Shown here piece by piece: positions 1 to 6,185 of a stretch of DNA of 8,498 bases; positions within the stretch are counted from its first letter, which is position 1; each line of letters opens with the position of its first letter. This DNA comes from an uncultured bacterium (GTDB taxonomy: Bacteria; Bacillota; Clostridia; Oscillospirales; Ruminococcaceae): positions 1 to 8,498 of the forward strand of contig CAJMLQ010000129.1 of the NCBI GenBank assembly GCA_905214265.1. The letters run 5' to 3'. The position numbers and the translations under genes were made by a program. The notes beneath the pieces were generated by a model. It did not search any database, had not been told where the DNA came from, and saw only the letters and a program-made list of their open reading frames with translations.

Positions 1-185
1 AGCACGGCTTTGATCCCCACCAGGGAGAGGAGGACGATGTCGCTCATGACGGCGTTTTTCAGTTCCTCGCTGGTCATGGCGTTGCCGCCGTACTTGATGA
101 CGACGATCTTGTCATGGTATTTCTGAATGTAAGGCAGGGCGTCGTTCAAAACCTGCGCCTTGACCACGTTGGAAATGTTCTGCAT
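1..185 (-). CDS. argB: Acetylglutamate kinase ArgB, N-terminal part (runs off the left edge)
   Basis: ArgB phosphorylates N-acetyl-L-glutamate with ATP, the second step of ornithine/arginine synthesis in the cytoplasm. Only the first 61 codons are present. They read MQNISNVVKAQVLNDALPYI and then continue to the amino acid kinase family's lysine-glycine nucleotide-binding motif KYGGNAM at residues 31-37, followed by the usual helix TSEELKNAVMSDIVLLSLVG. The ATG at 185-183 follows a purine-rich AAAAGGATGGGG stretch that lies inside the end of the upstream mutS-like remnant. The remnant's terminal TAG (189-187) is one base from this ATG, a layout typical of translational coupling. It is the last visible gene of the operon; argD or argF may follow beyond the window, but that cannot be seen. 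Identity is confident; completeness is unknown. Confidence 0.93.
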   Translation of the reverse strand, partial: MQNISNVVKAQVLNDALPYIQKYHDKIVVIKYGGNAMTSEELKNAVMSDIVLLSLVGIKAV

Positions 186-186
186 G

Positions 187-849
187 CTATTCCCCATCCT
201 TTTCTGTTCCGGTTTCCGGCGGCAGCTCCCAAACGCCGGTGGAGGCAAACCGCTCCACCATCCATTCTGCACCGCCGGTGATCTCCGCCGGGAAATCCAT
301 CCTTCCCAGCAGCTTTATCGCATTGCGGGTCCGGGAAGGGCCCGCCTTCAGCTAATAGTCAAACTCCACCCCGCCGGGGGTGATGATCTCGCAGAAATGC
401 CAGTTTTCGTACCGGCCCTCCAGCAGGGAGGTCAGCTCCACATCGTGGGAGGCGGTGATACACAGGCAGTCCATCCGCCGCAGGCAGGAGAGCACCGAGG
501 CGGACGCGGCGATCCGTTCGATGGTATTGGTCCCCTTGAGGATTTCATCCACATAGCAGACGCAGTAGGTCTCCCCTGCCGCCTGACGGAGAATCCGGCG
601 CAGGGACTTGATCTCGGTAACAAAATAGCTGTCTCCGGTGGCGAGGGAATCCCGGACGGCCATAGAGGTGATCACCAAGGCCGGGCGGGTGGAAAACGCT
701 GCTTCCGGATGGCGGAAGGCCGTACTGCCGCTCCAGCTTTTCCCGGAGCTTCCGGAGACCGGCGGAACGGTCGTAGAGATGGAACCCGCCTGCTATCAGG
801 AGGATCCCGCCGATCAGGGCCAATACGTATTCCGTCGGCAGTCCGCCTG
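187..849 (-). pseudogene. Decayed MutS-family ATPase, C-terminal remnant with in-frame stop
   Basis: From about 702 down to 187 one reading frame encodes the C-terminal half of a MutS-type ATPase. It has ARP-type and TSMAVRDSL segments with GDSYFVTEIKSLRRIL, a Walker B-like block YVDEILKGTNTIERIA, and a conserved ASHDVELTSLL histidine segment. An in-frame TAG at 354-352 follows VEFDY. The same frame then continues as LKAGPSRTRNAIKLLGRMDF, the expected next part of the family, to a natural TAG at 189-187. The Walker A loop and everything N-terminal are missing; the family is normally several hundred residues longer. It resembles the short, often membrane-anchored MutS-like proteins of Clostridia rather than canonical mismatch-repair MutS; that subfamily call is from memory. 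No start codon with a convincing ribosome site is visible. It sits between argJ and argB in the same orientation, so it is probably still transcribed. The nonsense codon could in principle be a sequencing error, but the missing N-terminus could not be explained that way. Confidence 0.78.
719..849 (-). pseudogene. Membrane-segment fragment just after argJ, in another frame from the MutS remnant
   Basis: A frame different from the MutS C-terminal frame reads LTGGLPTEYVLALIGGILLI, then AGGFHLYDRSAGLRKLREKL and ERQYG. This is one hydrophobic span followed by a charged amphipathic helix, which looks like real protein rather than a shadow. It begins within two bases of the argJ stop with no ATG; a TTG at 823 has no clear Shine-Dalgarno sequence. 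Some MutS-like proteins of Firmicutes carry N-terminal membrane helices, so this may be the N-terminal or linker piece of the same gene, joined to the C-terminal piece by an internal deletion. It could instead be the residue of an unrelated small membrane protein. The assignment is inference. Confidence 0.4.
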
Positions 850-2088
850 TCAGGAGCGGTAGTCGCCGTTGATGCGGACGTAATCGTAAGTCAGATCACA
901 GCCCCAAGCCGTGGCAGTCTCGTCCCCGGCATTGAGATTGATGAGAATTTTCACTTCGTCGGGAGTCAGGACCTTTTTCGCAGTCTCCTCAGAAAAGTCA
1001 ACGCCCGCGCCGTTTTTGCAGACCTCCACAGCCCCGTTCTGGGAGGCGAAGGAAACGTCCACCCGGGTCACGTCCACGTCGGTTTCGGCATAGCCGATGG
1101 CGCAGAGCACCCGGCCCCAGTTGGCGTCAGAGCCGAACATGGCTGCCTTCAAAAGGGAGGAATTGATCACGGATTTGGCGACGATGCGGGCCTGTTCCTT
1201 GCTTTCTGCGCCGGTGACAAGGCACTCCAGCAGCTTTGTCGCGCCTTCGCCATCCCCAGCAATTTTCCGGGAAAGATTCATCAGCACCACATAAAGGGCG
1301 TTGACAAACTCTTCAAAATCCCCGTTCTGGCAGTTGATGCAGGAGTTGCCTGCTGCGCCGGAGGCCAGGATGGAGACCATGTCGTTGGTGGAGGTGTCGC
1401 CGTCGACGCTGACCATGTTGAAGGTCTCATCCACCACCTGCTTCAGGGCGACCTGGAGCAGCTCCGGCTCAATGGCCGCGTCGGTGGTCAGGAAGCAGAG
1501 CATGGTGGCCATGTTGGGCATGATCATGCCGGAACCCTTGCAGCACCCACCGATATGGCAAGGCTTCCCGCCCAGAGCAAACTCCACGGCGACCTCCTTA
1601 CGGACGGTATCGGTGGTCATGATAGCGTCGGCGAAATCCGTGTGGTTCTCCGGAGCAAGAGCCCCTGTCAGCTCCTTGATGCTGCCCTGGACCGGCTCCA
1701 GGGGCAGAGGCTGGCCGATGACGCCGGTGGAGGCCACCAGCACCTCTGAAGCCGGGATGTCCAAAGCGGCGGAGGCGATGAGGCACATGCCTTCGGCCTT
1801 CTCCAGGCCGTCGGCGTTGCAGGTGTTGGCGATACCGGAGTTGACGATGACCGCCTGAGCGGTCCCGTTGGCCAAATGAGCCTTGGTCACCAGCAGCGGC
1901 GCGCCTTTTACCTTATTCTGGGTGTAAACGGCAGCAGCGGCGCAGGGATGGTCTGCCAGCAGCAGGCCCAGGTCTTTTTTTGATTTGTTGGCACGGATAC
2001 CGCAGTGGACGCCGGCGGCCGAGAAGCCCTTGGCAGCGGTGACACCGCCCTCTACAAACGGAAATCCGTCAAAAGATACCAGTTTCAT
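850..2088 (-). CDS. argJ: Bifunctional ornithine acetyltransferase / N-acetylglutamate synthase ArgJ
   Basis: ArgJ moves the acetyl group from N-acetylornithine to glutamate, closing the acetyl cycle of arginine synthesis; bifunctional forms can also use acetyl-CoA. The 412-residue length is normal for the family. The self-cleavage site is clear: KGSGMIMPNMATMLCFLTTDA-type sequence spans about residues 184-204, with the new nucleophile Thr195 after Ala194. The oxyanion-hole motif STGVIG is at 120-125. Further family blocks are VNSGIANTCN (82-91), VDGDTSTND, FGSDANWGR and the C-terminal GCDLTYDYVRIN. The ATG at 2088 has a strong AGGAG about 7 bases upstream. It starts 39 bases after argC and is the last intact gene before the mutS-like remnant. 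No argA is visible. Whether it is mono- or bifunctional cannot be decided from sequence alone. Confidence 0.97.
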   Translation of the reverse strand: MKLVSFDGFPFVEGGVTAAKGFSAAGVHCGIRANKSKKDLGLLLADHPCAAAAVYTQNKVKGAPLLVTKAHLANGTAQAVIVNSGIANTCNADGLEKAEGMCLIASAALDIPASEVLVASTGVIGQPLPLEPVQGSIKELTGALAPENHTDFADAIMTTDTVRKEVAVEFALGGKPCHIGGCCKGSGMIMPNMATMLCFLTTDAAIEPELLQVALKQVVDETFNMVSVDGDTSTNDMVSILASGAAGNSCINCQNGDFEEFVNALYVVLMNLSRKIAGDGEGATKLLECLVTGAESKEQARIVAKSVINSSLLKAAMFGSDANWGRVLCAIGYAETDVDVTRVDVSFASQNGAVEVCKNGAGVDFSEETAKKVLTPDEVKILINLNAGDETATAWGCDLTYDYVRINGDYRS

Positions 2089-2127
2089 GTTCCTTCTCCT
2101 TCTCGTTCTCTATGTACCAAGTACAGG

Positions 2128-3075
2128 TTACAGGCAGAGGCCCTTGTCTTCTTCGCATCCCAGCAGGATATTCAGGCACTGGACGGCGGCGCCGGACGCG
2201 CCCTTGCCCAGGTTATCGAACCGGGCGGACAAAAGCAGGCGCTCCTCATTGCCGGTAACGAAAATCTCCATGCCATCCCAACCGGAAGCGGTGTTTCCGC
2301 TGAGGAACCCAGAACTGTCTGCCTCGCTGCCGAAGGGAGCGGTGCACAGGAACTTCTCCTCCTGATAGTATCCGGCAAAAAAGTCCCGCATCTCCTCCGG
2401 GGAAAGCTTTTTTTGGAGCATATCCGTGAACAGCGGGACGCTGACGATCATGCCGCTGTAATAATCCGACACGATGGGGGTGAACAGCGGCTGCCGGGCC
2501 AGACCGGTGACCATTGTCATTTCCTTCAGGTGTTTGTGCTGCTGGCTGAGGCCGTACTCCCGGGGGGCGTCCAGCTCTTTGCCCCGGTCCTCGCTCTCGT
2601 ACTGAGCAATCATCTTTTTGCCGCCGCCGCTGTATCCGGTCAGCGAGAAGCTGCACACCGGATAATCCGCCGGGAGAATCCCTTCCCGAACCAGCGGATA
2701 GATCAGGGCCACAAAACCGGAGGCGTGGCAGCCGGGATTGGCGATGCGTTTGCCCTTCCGGATAGCATCCCGGAATTCCGGAGCCAGTTCCGGAAACCCG
2801 TAGGCCCAGCCCGGCTCGGTGCGGTGGGCAGTGGAGGTGTCGATAATGCGGACCCGGTCGTTTTCTACCAGGGAGACCGCTTCCTTCGCCGCCGCGTCGG
2901 GCAGGCAGAGGATGGTCACGTCCGAAGCGTTGATGAGACGCCTCCGTTCGGCGGAATCCTTCCGCAGGGCGGGGTCGATGGCCAGGATCTCCAGGTCATC
3001 CCGGCCCTGGAACCGCTCGTTGATCCGAAGACCGGTGGTTCCCTCGCTGCCGTCGATGAAAATTTTCGTTTTCAC
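2128..3075 (-). CDS. argC: N-acetyl-gamma-glutamyl-phosphate reductase ArgC, type 2
   Basis: ArgC reduces N-acetylglutamyl phosphate to the semialdehyde with NADPH, the third step of ornithine synthesis. The 315-residue length and the N-terminal dinucleotide-binding motif GSEGTTGLRI (residues 9-18) mark the short type 2 class, not the type 1 class of E. coli, whose motif resembles GASGYAGAEL. The catalytic cysteine is Cys116 in ANPGCHASGF. The active-site histidine region is QHKHLKEM, with His180 and His182. The start is a GTG at 3075-3073, supported by GAGGAGG eight bases upstream and by the conserved KIFIDG start of the protein; no ATG fits. It begins 15 bases after argH, so the two genes are co-transcribed. 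No defects are seen. Confidence 0.95.
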   Translation of the reverse strand: MKTKIFIDGSEGTTGLRINERFQGRDDLEILAIDPALRKDSAERRRLINASDVTILCLPDAAAKEAVSLVENDRVRIIDTSTAHRTEPGWAYGFPELAPEFRDAIRKGKRIANPGCHASGFVALIYPLVREGILPADYPVCSFSLTGYSGGGKKMIAQYESEDRGKELDAPREYGLSQQHKHLKEMTMVTGLARQPLFTPIVSDYYSGMIVSVPLFTDMLQKKLSPEEMRDFFAGYYQEEKFLCTAPFGSEADSSGFLSGNTASGWDGMEIFVTGNEERLLLSARFDNLGKGASGAAVQCLNILLGCEEDKGLCL

Positions 3076-3090
3076 GTCTGCTTCCTCCTC

Positions 3091-4470
3091 TTAATAAGCC
3101 GCCAGCTCATCCCGGGCCCAGCTGATCTGCGCCTTCACACTTTCCCGGGCAGGCCCGCCCAGAGCACTGCGGGTCATGGCGCAGGTCTCCAGTTTGATGG
3201 CGTCGAAAACATCCTCCTCAAAGGTATCACAGAGGGCCTTGTACTCGGAAAGGGGCAGGGTCTCCAGCGTCCTGCCGGTATCCACGCAGACGCCTACCAG
3301 GGTGCCGGTAATCTTGTAGGCATCCCGGAAGGGCAGCCCTTTTTTGACCAGATAGTCCGCGCAGTCGGTGGCGTTGATAAAGCCTCTGGCCGCTGCGGCC
3401 CGCATATTCTCCTTGAGTACCCGGGCGGTCTTCAGCATGGGAGTAAAAGTAGTCAGGCAGAGGTTCACGGTATCGATGGCGTCGAAAATAGCCTCCTTGT
3501 CTTCCTGCATATCCTTGTTGTACGCCAGGGGGAGAGATTTCATCATGGAAAGCAGTGTCATCAGGTCGCCGTAGACCCGGCCGGTCTTGCCTCGAACCAG
3601 CTCGGCCACGTCGGGGTTTTTCTTCTGTGGCATAATGGAGGAGCCAGTGGCGAAGGCGTCGTCCAGCTCCAAAAATTTGAACTCCCAGGAGCACCAGAGG
3701 ATGATCTCCTCGGAGAAGCGGGAAAGGTGCATCATGATGGTGGCGATGGCGCTGCCCAGCTCGATACAGAAATCCCGGTCAGATACGCCGTCCAGGCTGT
3801 TCATCACCGGGGCGTCGAAGCCTAAGAGCCGGGTGGTCAGTTCCCGGTCGATGGGGTAGGTGGTCCCGGCCAGCGCGCCGCTTCCCAGGGGGTTCCGGTT
3901 CATCCGTTGAGCGGTGTCGGAGAGCCGCCCCAGGTCCCGGAGCAGCATGCTGGCGTAAGCCATCAGGTGGTGGGCAAAGGTAATGGGCTGGGCCCTCTGG
4001 AGGTGGGTGTAGCCAGGCATGATGGTGCCCAGATGCTCCGTGGCCATATCGCAGAGGGTTTCTGCCAGCTCCTTGACGTTGGCGGAGATCCCCTGGATCG
4101 CGTCCCGCAAGTAGAGCCGGATGTCCAGGGCCACCTGGTCGTTGCGGCTCCGGGCGGTGTGCAGCCGCTTGCCGGTATCGCCCAGGCGCTTGGTCAGCTC
4201 CGCCTCCACGAACATGTGAATGTCCTCCGCGCTGGAGTCAAAAGCCAGCGCGCCGCTTTCCAAGTCGTTGAGGATGCCGGAAAGCCCCTCCGTGATTTTA
4301 TCCGCCTCCGACTGGCTGATGATGCCGGTCTTGCCCAGCATGGCGGCATGGGCGATACTGCCCATGATGTCCTGTCGGTACATCCGCGCGTCAAAGGAAA
4401 TCGAAGAATTGAAGTCGTTTACCTTGCTGTCCGCTTCCTTTTTAAAGCGGCCCGCCCACATTTTTGCCAT
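3091..4470 (-). CDS. argH: Argininosuccinate lyase ArgH
   Basis: ArgH splits argininosuccinate into arginine and fumarate, the last step of arginine synthesis, as a cytoplasmic homotetramer of the fumarase/aspartase superfamily. The three conserved regions are present: TARSRNDQ near residues 105-112, GYTHLQRAQP at 153-162 with the catalytic-region His156, and the family signature GSSIMPQKKNPD at 276-287 holding the catalytic serine. Length is 459 residues, typical for the family. I chose the ATG at 4470 because MAKMWAGRF matches family N-termini. A longer start at 4518 adds 16 non-conserved residues. A GTG at 4476 lies closer to the AGGAAAGG ribosome site and is a reasonable alternative. The gene is separated from argG by 95 bases containing a strong hairpin and is closely followed by argC. 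Confidence 0.96.
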   Translation of the reverse strand: MAKMWAGRFKKEADSKVNDFNSSISFDARMYRQDIMGSIAHAAMLGKTGIISQSEADKITEGLSGILNDLESGALAFDSSAEDIHMFVEAELTKRLGDTGKRLHTARSRNDQVALDIRLYLRDAIQGISANVKELAETLCDMATEHLGTIMPGYTHLQRAQPITFAHHLMAYASMLLRDLGRLSDTAQRMNRNPLGSGALAGTTYPIDRELTTRLLGFDAPVMNSLDGVSDRDFCIELGSAIATIMMHLSRFSEEIILWCSWEFKFLELDDAFATGSSIMPQKKNPDVAELVRGKTGRVYGDLMTLLSMMKSLPLAYNKDMQEDKEAIFDAIDTVNLCLTTFTPMLKTARVLKENMRAAAARGFINATDCADYLVKKGLPFRDAYKITGTLVGVCVDTGRTLETLPLSEYKALCDTFEEDVFDAIKLETCAMTRSALGGPARESVKAQISWARDELAAY

Positions 4471-4509
4471 GGTCACCGTAACCTTTCCTATCTTGTCGAA
4501 AACACATGA

Positions 4510-4536
4510 GCGGGGCAAGGTCAGGCCTTGCCCCGC
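4510..4536 (-). other. Perfect 11-bp hairpin between argG and argH
   Basis: GCGGGGCAAGG and CCTTGCCCCGC form a perfect GC-rich inverted repeat around a 5-base loop, 30 bases after the argG stop. On the minus strand it is followed by CTCATGTGTTTTCG, so there is only a short, delayed run of T. This would make a poor intrinsic terminator. It may act as a leaky terminator, an RNA-processing or stabilising structure that sets argG levels apart from the downstream genes, or a transcription pause site. The structure is directly visible; its role is inference. Confidence 0.7.
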
Positions 4537-4565
4537 GCGCGGGAAATACCCGTCAGTAACCGGAA

Positions 4566-5786
4566 TTATTTGCCTCTTTTTTCGTCCAGCATGGCCTTGA
4601 CCTGAATGGGCAGGCCGAAGAGGTTAATAAAGCCCTGGGCGTCCTTCTGATCGTAGACGTGGTCTTCGCTGAAGGTGGCGACCTCCTCGTCATAGAGGGT
4701 GTAGGGGGAAGTGACGCCGGCATTGATGATATTGCCCTTGTAGAGCTTCAGCTTGACTTCGCCGGTAACAGTCTCCTGGGTCTGATCGACGAAAGCGGAG
4801 AGAGCCTCCCGCAGGGGGGTGAACCACTGGCCGTTGTAAACAATGTCGGCGAATTTCAGCGCAATCTGCTGCTTGTAATGCTGGGTCTCCTTGTCCAGGC
4901 AGATGGTCTCCAGCACGTCGTGAGCGTGGTAAAGGATCGCGCCGCCAGGGGTCTCATAAACGCCCCGGGACTTCATGCCGACCAGCCGGTTCTCCACCAG
5001 GTCCGCCAGGCCGATGCCGTTGGCGCCGCCGATTTTATTCAGAGTCTTAATCATGGCCACGCCGTCCAGCTTCTCGCCGTTGAGGGCCACAGGGATGCCC
5101 TTCTCAAAGGAAAGGGTGATGTAGGTGGGCTCATCGGGGGCCATTTCGGGGGAAACGCCCATCTCCAGGAAGCCGGGCTTATTGTACTGGGGCTCATTGG
5201 CAGGATCCTCCAGATCCAGGCCCTCATGGGACAGGTGCCAGAGGTTCATGTCTTTGGAGTAGTTGGTCTCCCGGTTGATCTTAATCGGAACGTGGTGGGC
5301 CTCGGCGTAGTCGATCTCCTCCTCCCGGGACTTGATGTCCCAGATCCGCCAGGGGGCGATGATTTTCATGGTCGGGGCCAGGGCCTTGATGGCCAGCTCA
5401 AACCGGACCTGGTCGTTGCCCTTGCCGGTGCAGCCATGGCAGATGGCGTCAGCGCCTTCCTTTTTGGCGATTTCCACGATGCGCTTGGCGATCACCGGAC
5501 GGGCGAAGGAAGTGCCCAACAGGTACTTGTTTTCATAGACCGCTCCGGCCTTCAGGGTCGGGAAAACGTAGTCGTTGACAAATTCGTCCTGAATATCTTC
5601 GATGTACAGCTTGGACGCTCCGGTTTTTTTCGCCCGCTCCTCCAGACCTTCCAGTTCCGCGTCCTGTCCGACGTTTCCAGCCACACAGATGACCTCGCAG
5701 CCATAATTCTCCTTCAGCCACGGAATGATAATGGAGGTATCCAACCCGCCGGAGTATGCCAGTACTACTTTTTTGATGTCGCTCAT
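4566..5786 (-). CDS. argG: Argininosuccinate synthase ArgG
   Basis: ArgG joins citrulline and aspartate using ATP, giving argininosuccinate plus AMP and pyrophosphate, in the cytoplasm. The ATP pyrophosphatase PP-loop AYSGGLDTS is at residues 10-18. Other family blocks are GNVGQDAELEGLEERA (near 36-51), YLLGTSFARPVIAKR (88-101), HGCTGKGNDQVRFE (116-129) and the later APWRIWDIKSREEEIDYAE. At 406 residues it is full length. I chose the ATG at 5786, where MSDIKKVVLAYSGG matches the family and an AAAGGA lies about 8 bases upstream. An upstream in-frame start at 5804 would overlap that ribosome site. It is the first gene of the operon, about 50 bases downstream of the predicted transcription start, which leaves no room for a T-box leader. 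A palindrome upstream of the promoter suggests ArgR-type control. Confidence 0.97.
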   Translation of the reverse strand: MSDIKKVVLAYSGGLDTSIIIPWLKENYGCEVICVAGNVGQDAELEGLEERAKKTGASKLYIEDIQDEFVNDYVFPTLKAGAVYENKYLLGTSFARPVIAKRIVEIAKKEGADAICHGCTGKGNDQVRFELAIKALAPTMKIIAPWRIWDIKSREEEIDYAEAHHVPIKINRETNYSKDMNLWHLSHEGLDLEDPANEPQYNKPGFLEMGVSPEMAPDEPTYITLSFEKGIPVALNGEKLDGVAMIKTLNKIGGANGIGLADLVENRLVGMKSRGVYETPGGAILYHAHDVLETICLDKETQHYKQQIALKFADIVYNGQWFTPLREALSAFVDQTQETVTGEVKLKLYKGNIINAGVTSPYTLYDEEVATFSEDHVYDQKDAQGFINLFGLPIQVKAMLDEKRGK

Positions 5787-5842
5787 AAATCTCGTCCTTT
5801 CCAAACGGACGCCGCAGCGCCGTATCTTGTTTCCATGATTTT

Positions 5843-5870
5843 ATTATACACCAATATTCGGAAAATGCAA
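5843..5870 (-). promoter_or_regulatory. Sigma-70-type promoter for the arg operon
   Basis: On the minus strand TTGCAT (5870-5865) and a perfect TATAAT (5848-5843) are separated by 16 bases; shifting the -35 one base upstream gives CTTGCA with 17. Transcription would start near 5836, giving a leader of about 50 bases before argG. Confidence 0.75.
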
Positions 5871-5885
5871 GAGTTTTTTCAATAT

Positions 5886-5901
5886 TTGTATACTTATACA
5901 A
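5886..5901. promoter_or_regulatory. Candidate ARG box (ArgR/AhrC operator) upstream of argG
   Basis: TTGTATACTTATACAA is a perfect palindrome with 7-base arms around 2 bases. Its inner 14 bases match the classic ARG box pattern TGAATWWWWATTCA at 11 positions, keeping the TG-AT and AT-CA spacing. It lies about 15 bases upstream of the -35, centred near -57. Arginine-dependent ArgR control of argG is well known in Firmicutes; that this site is bound is inference. A GntR-type operator is an alternative reading. Confidence 0.5.
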
Positions 5902-5964
5902 TTCTTTTTTTCATTTCTCCGCTGAATTCTGGATGCGCATAACACAAAATACACATTTACATAA

Positions 5965-5990
5965 ATATATCCGATTTCATTCGCATATAT
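5965..5990. repeat. Imperfect inverted repeat in the divergent region
   Basis: ATATATCCGA and TCGCATATAT form 10-base arms with one mismatch around a 6-base spacer. No U-tract follows, so a terminator is unlikely. It could be an operator for an unseen regulator of the MATE gene, or chance symmetry in AT-rich DNA. Confidence 0.35.
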
Positions 5991-6056
5991 ACGGTTTAAT
6001 CCTCTTTTTATCCGCTACAGGACAGCCGATACCACACTTGCACGCTGCTTTCCTAA

Positions 6057-6083
6057 ATGCATAAATAATTGGTTCTTATGCAT
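6057..6083. repeat. Perfect 8-base inverted repeat upstream of the MATE gene
   Basis: ATGCATAA and TTATGCAT are separated by 11 bases (6065-6075), then followed by ATTTTTT on the plus strand. The dyad is 27 bases long and upstream of the predicted MATE promoter. It also overlaps the -10 region of a weaker alternative promoter, TTGCAC at 6038-6043. It fits an operator for a dimeric repressor or activator. A weak AT-rich terminator is the other reading, though no plus-strand gene ends before it. Confidence 0.45.
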
Positions 6084-6111
6084 ATTTTTTCTTTCCGAAT
6101 TTTTTGGGGGC

Positions 6112-6140
6112 TTGCAGAAAACAGAAAAATGATGCACAAT
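6112..6140 (+). promoter_or_regulatory. Putative promoter of the MATE gene
   Basis: TTGCAG (6112-6117) and CACAAT (6135-6140) are spaced by 17 bases. Both hexamers are imperfect, so this would be a weak or activated promoter. Transcription would start near 6147, leaving a leader of about 40 bases before the ATG at 6186. Confidence 0.45.
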
Positions 6141-6185
6141 AGAAAAAGTAATGTAAAGACCCGGTAAACAGATTGGAGAGACAGC

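Larger units (their letters stand above)
5787..6185. other. AT-rich divergent intergenic region between argG and the MATE gene
   Basis: These 399 bases have no credible coding sequence and are much more AT-rich than the flanking genes. They hold the argG promoter and short leader on the minus strand, a promoter for the MATE gene on the plus strand, and three dyad-symmetric elements at 5886-5901, 5965-5990 and 6057-6083, each listed separately. No regulator gene is present in the window next to them. A plus-strand reading of 4659-5942 enters this region but is a shadow of argG. Confidence 0.8.

Noticed and set aside
352..354. TAG read as pyrrolysine or another recoded residue
   Set aside because: The gene also lacks its N-terminal half and the Walker A motif, and no recoding signal or pyrrolysine genes are visible. 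Pseudogene decay is simpler.
700..780. GKS tripeptide upstream in the MutS C-terminal frame, read as a Walker A motif
   Set aside because: It lacks the preceding glycines and the following STFLRT-like helix, and lies too close to the TSM segment. The overlapping frame reads more like real protein there.
160..1749. Long plus-strand open frame (529 codons) opposite argB, the mutS-like remnant and argJ
   Set aside because: It lies antisense to argJ, which has full family motifs. Its composition is low-complexity and rich in Gly, His and Gln, as expected for a shadow frame in GC-rich DNA, and it has no recognisable domain.
2113..2125. Small palindrome TGTAC-CAA-GTACA between argC and argJ
   Set aside because: Arms of five bases in a short intergenic gap with no U-tract are easily chance.
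2005..3825. Long plus-strand open frame (606 codons) opposite argC and argH
   Set aside because: It is antisense to two clear enzymes and spans their gene boundary. No ribosome binding site or domain was seen.
5787..5836. T-box or long attenuator leader for the arg operon
   Set aside because: The predicted leader is only about 50 bases, too short for a T-box, and no terminator/antiterminator pair is present.
4659..5942. Plus-strand open frame (427 codons) opposite argG
   Set aside because: It is a shadow of argG, and its end in AT-rich intergenic DNA is incidental.
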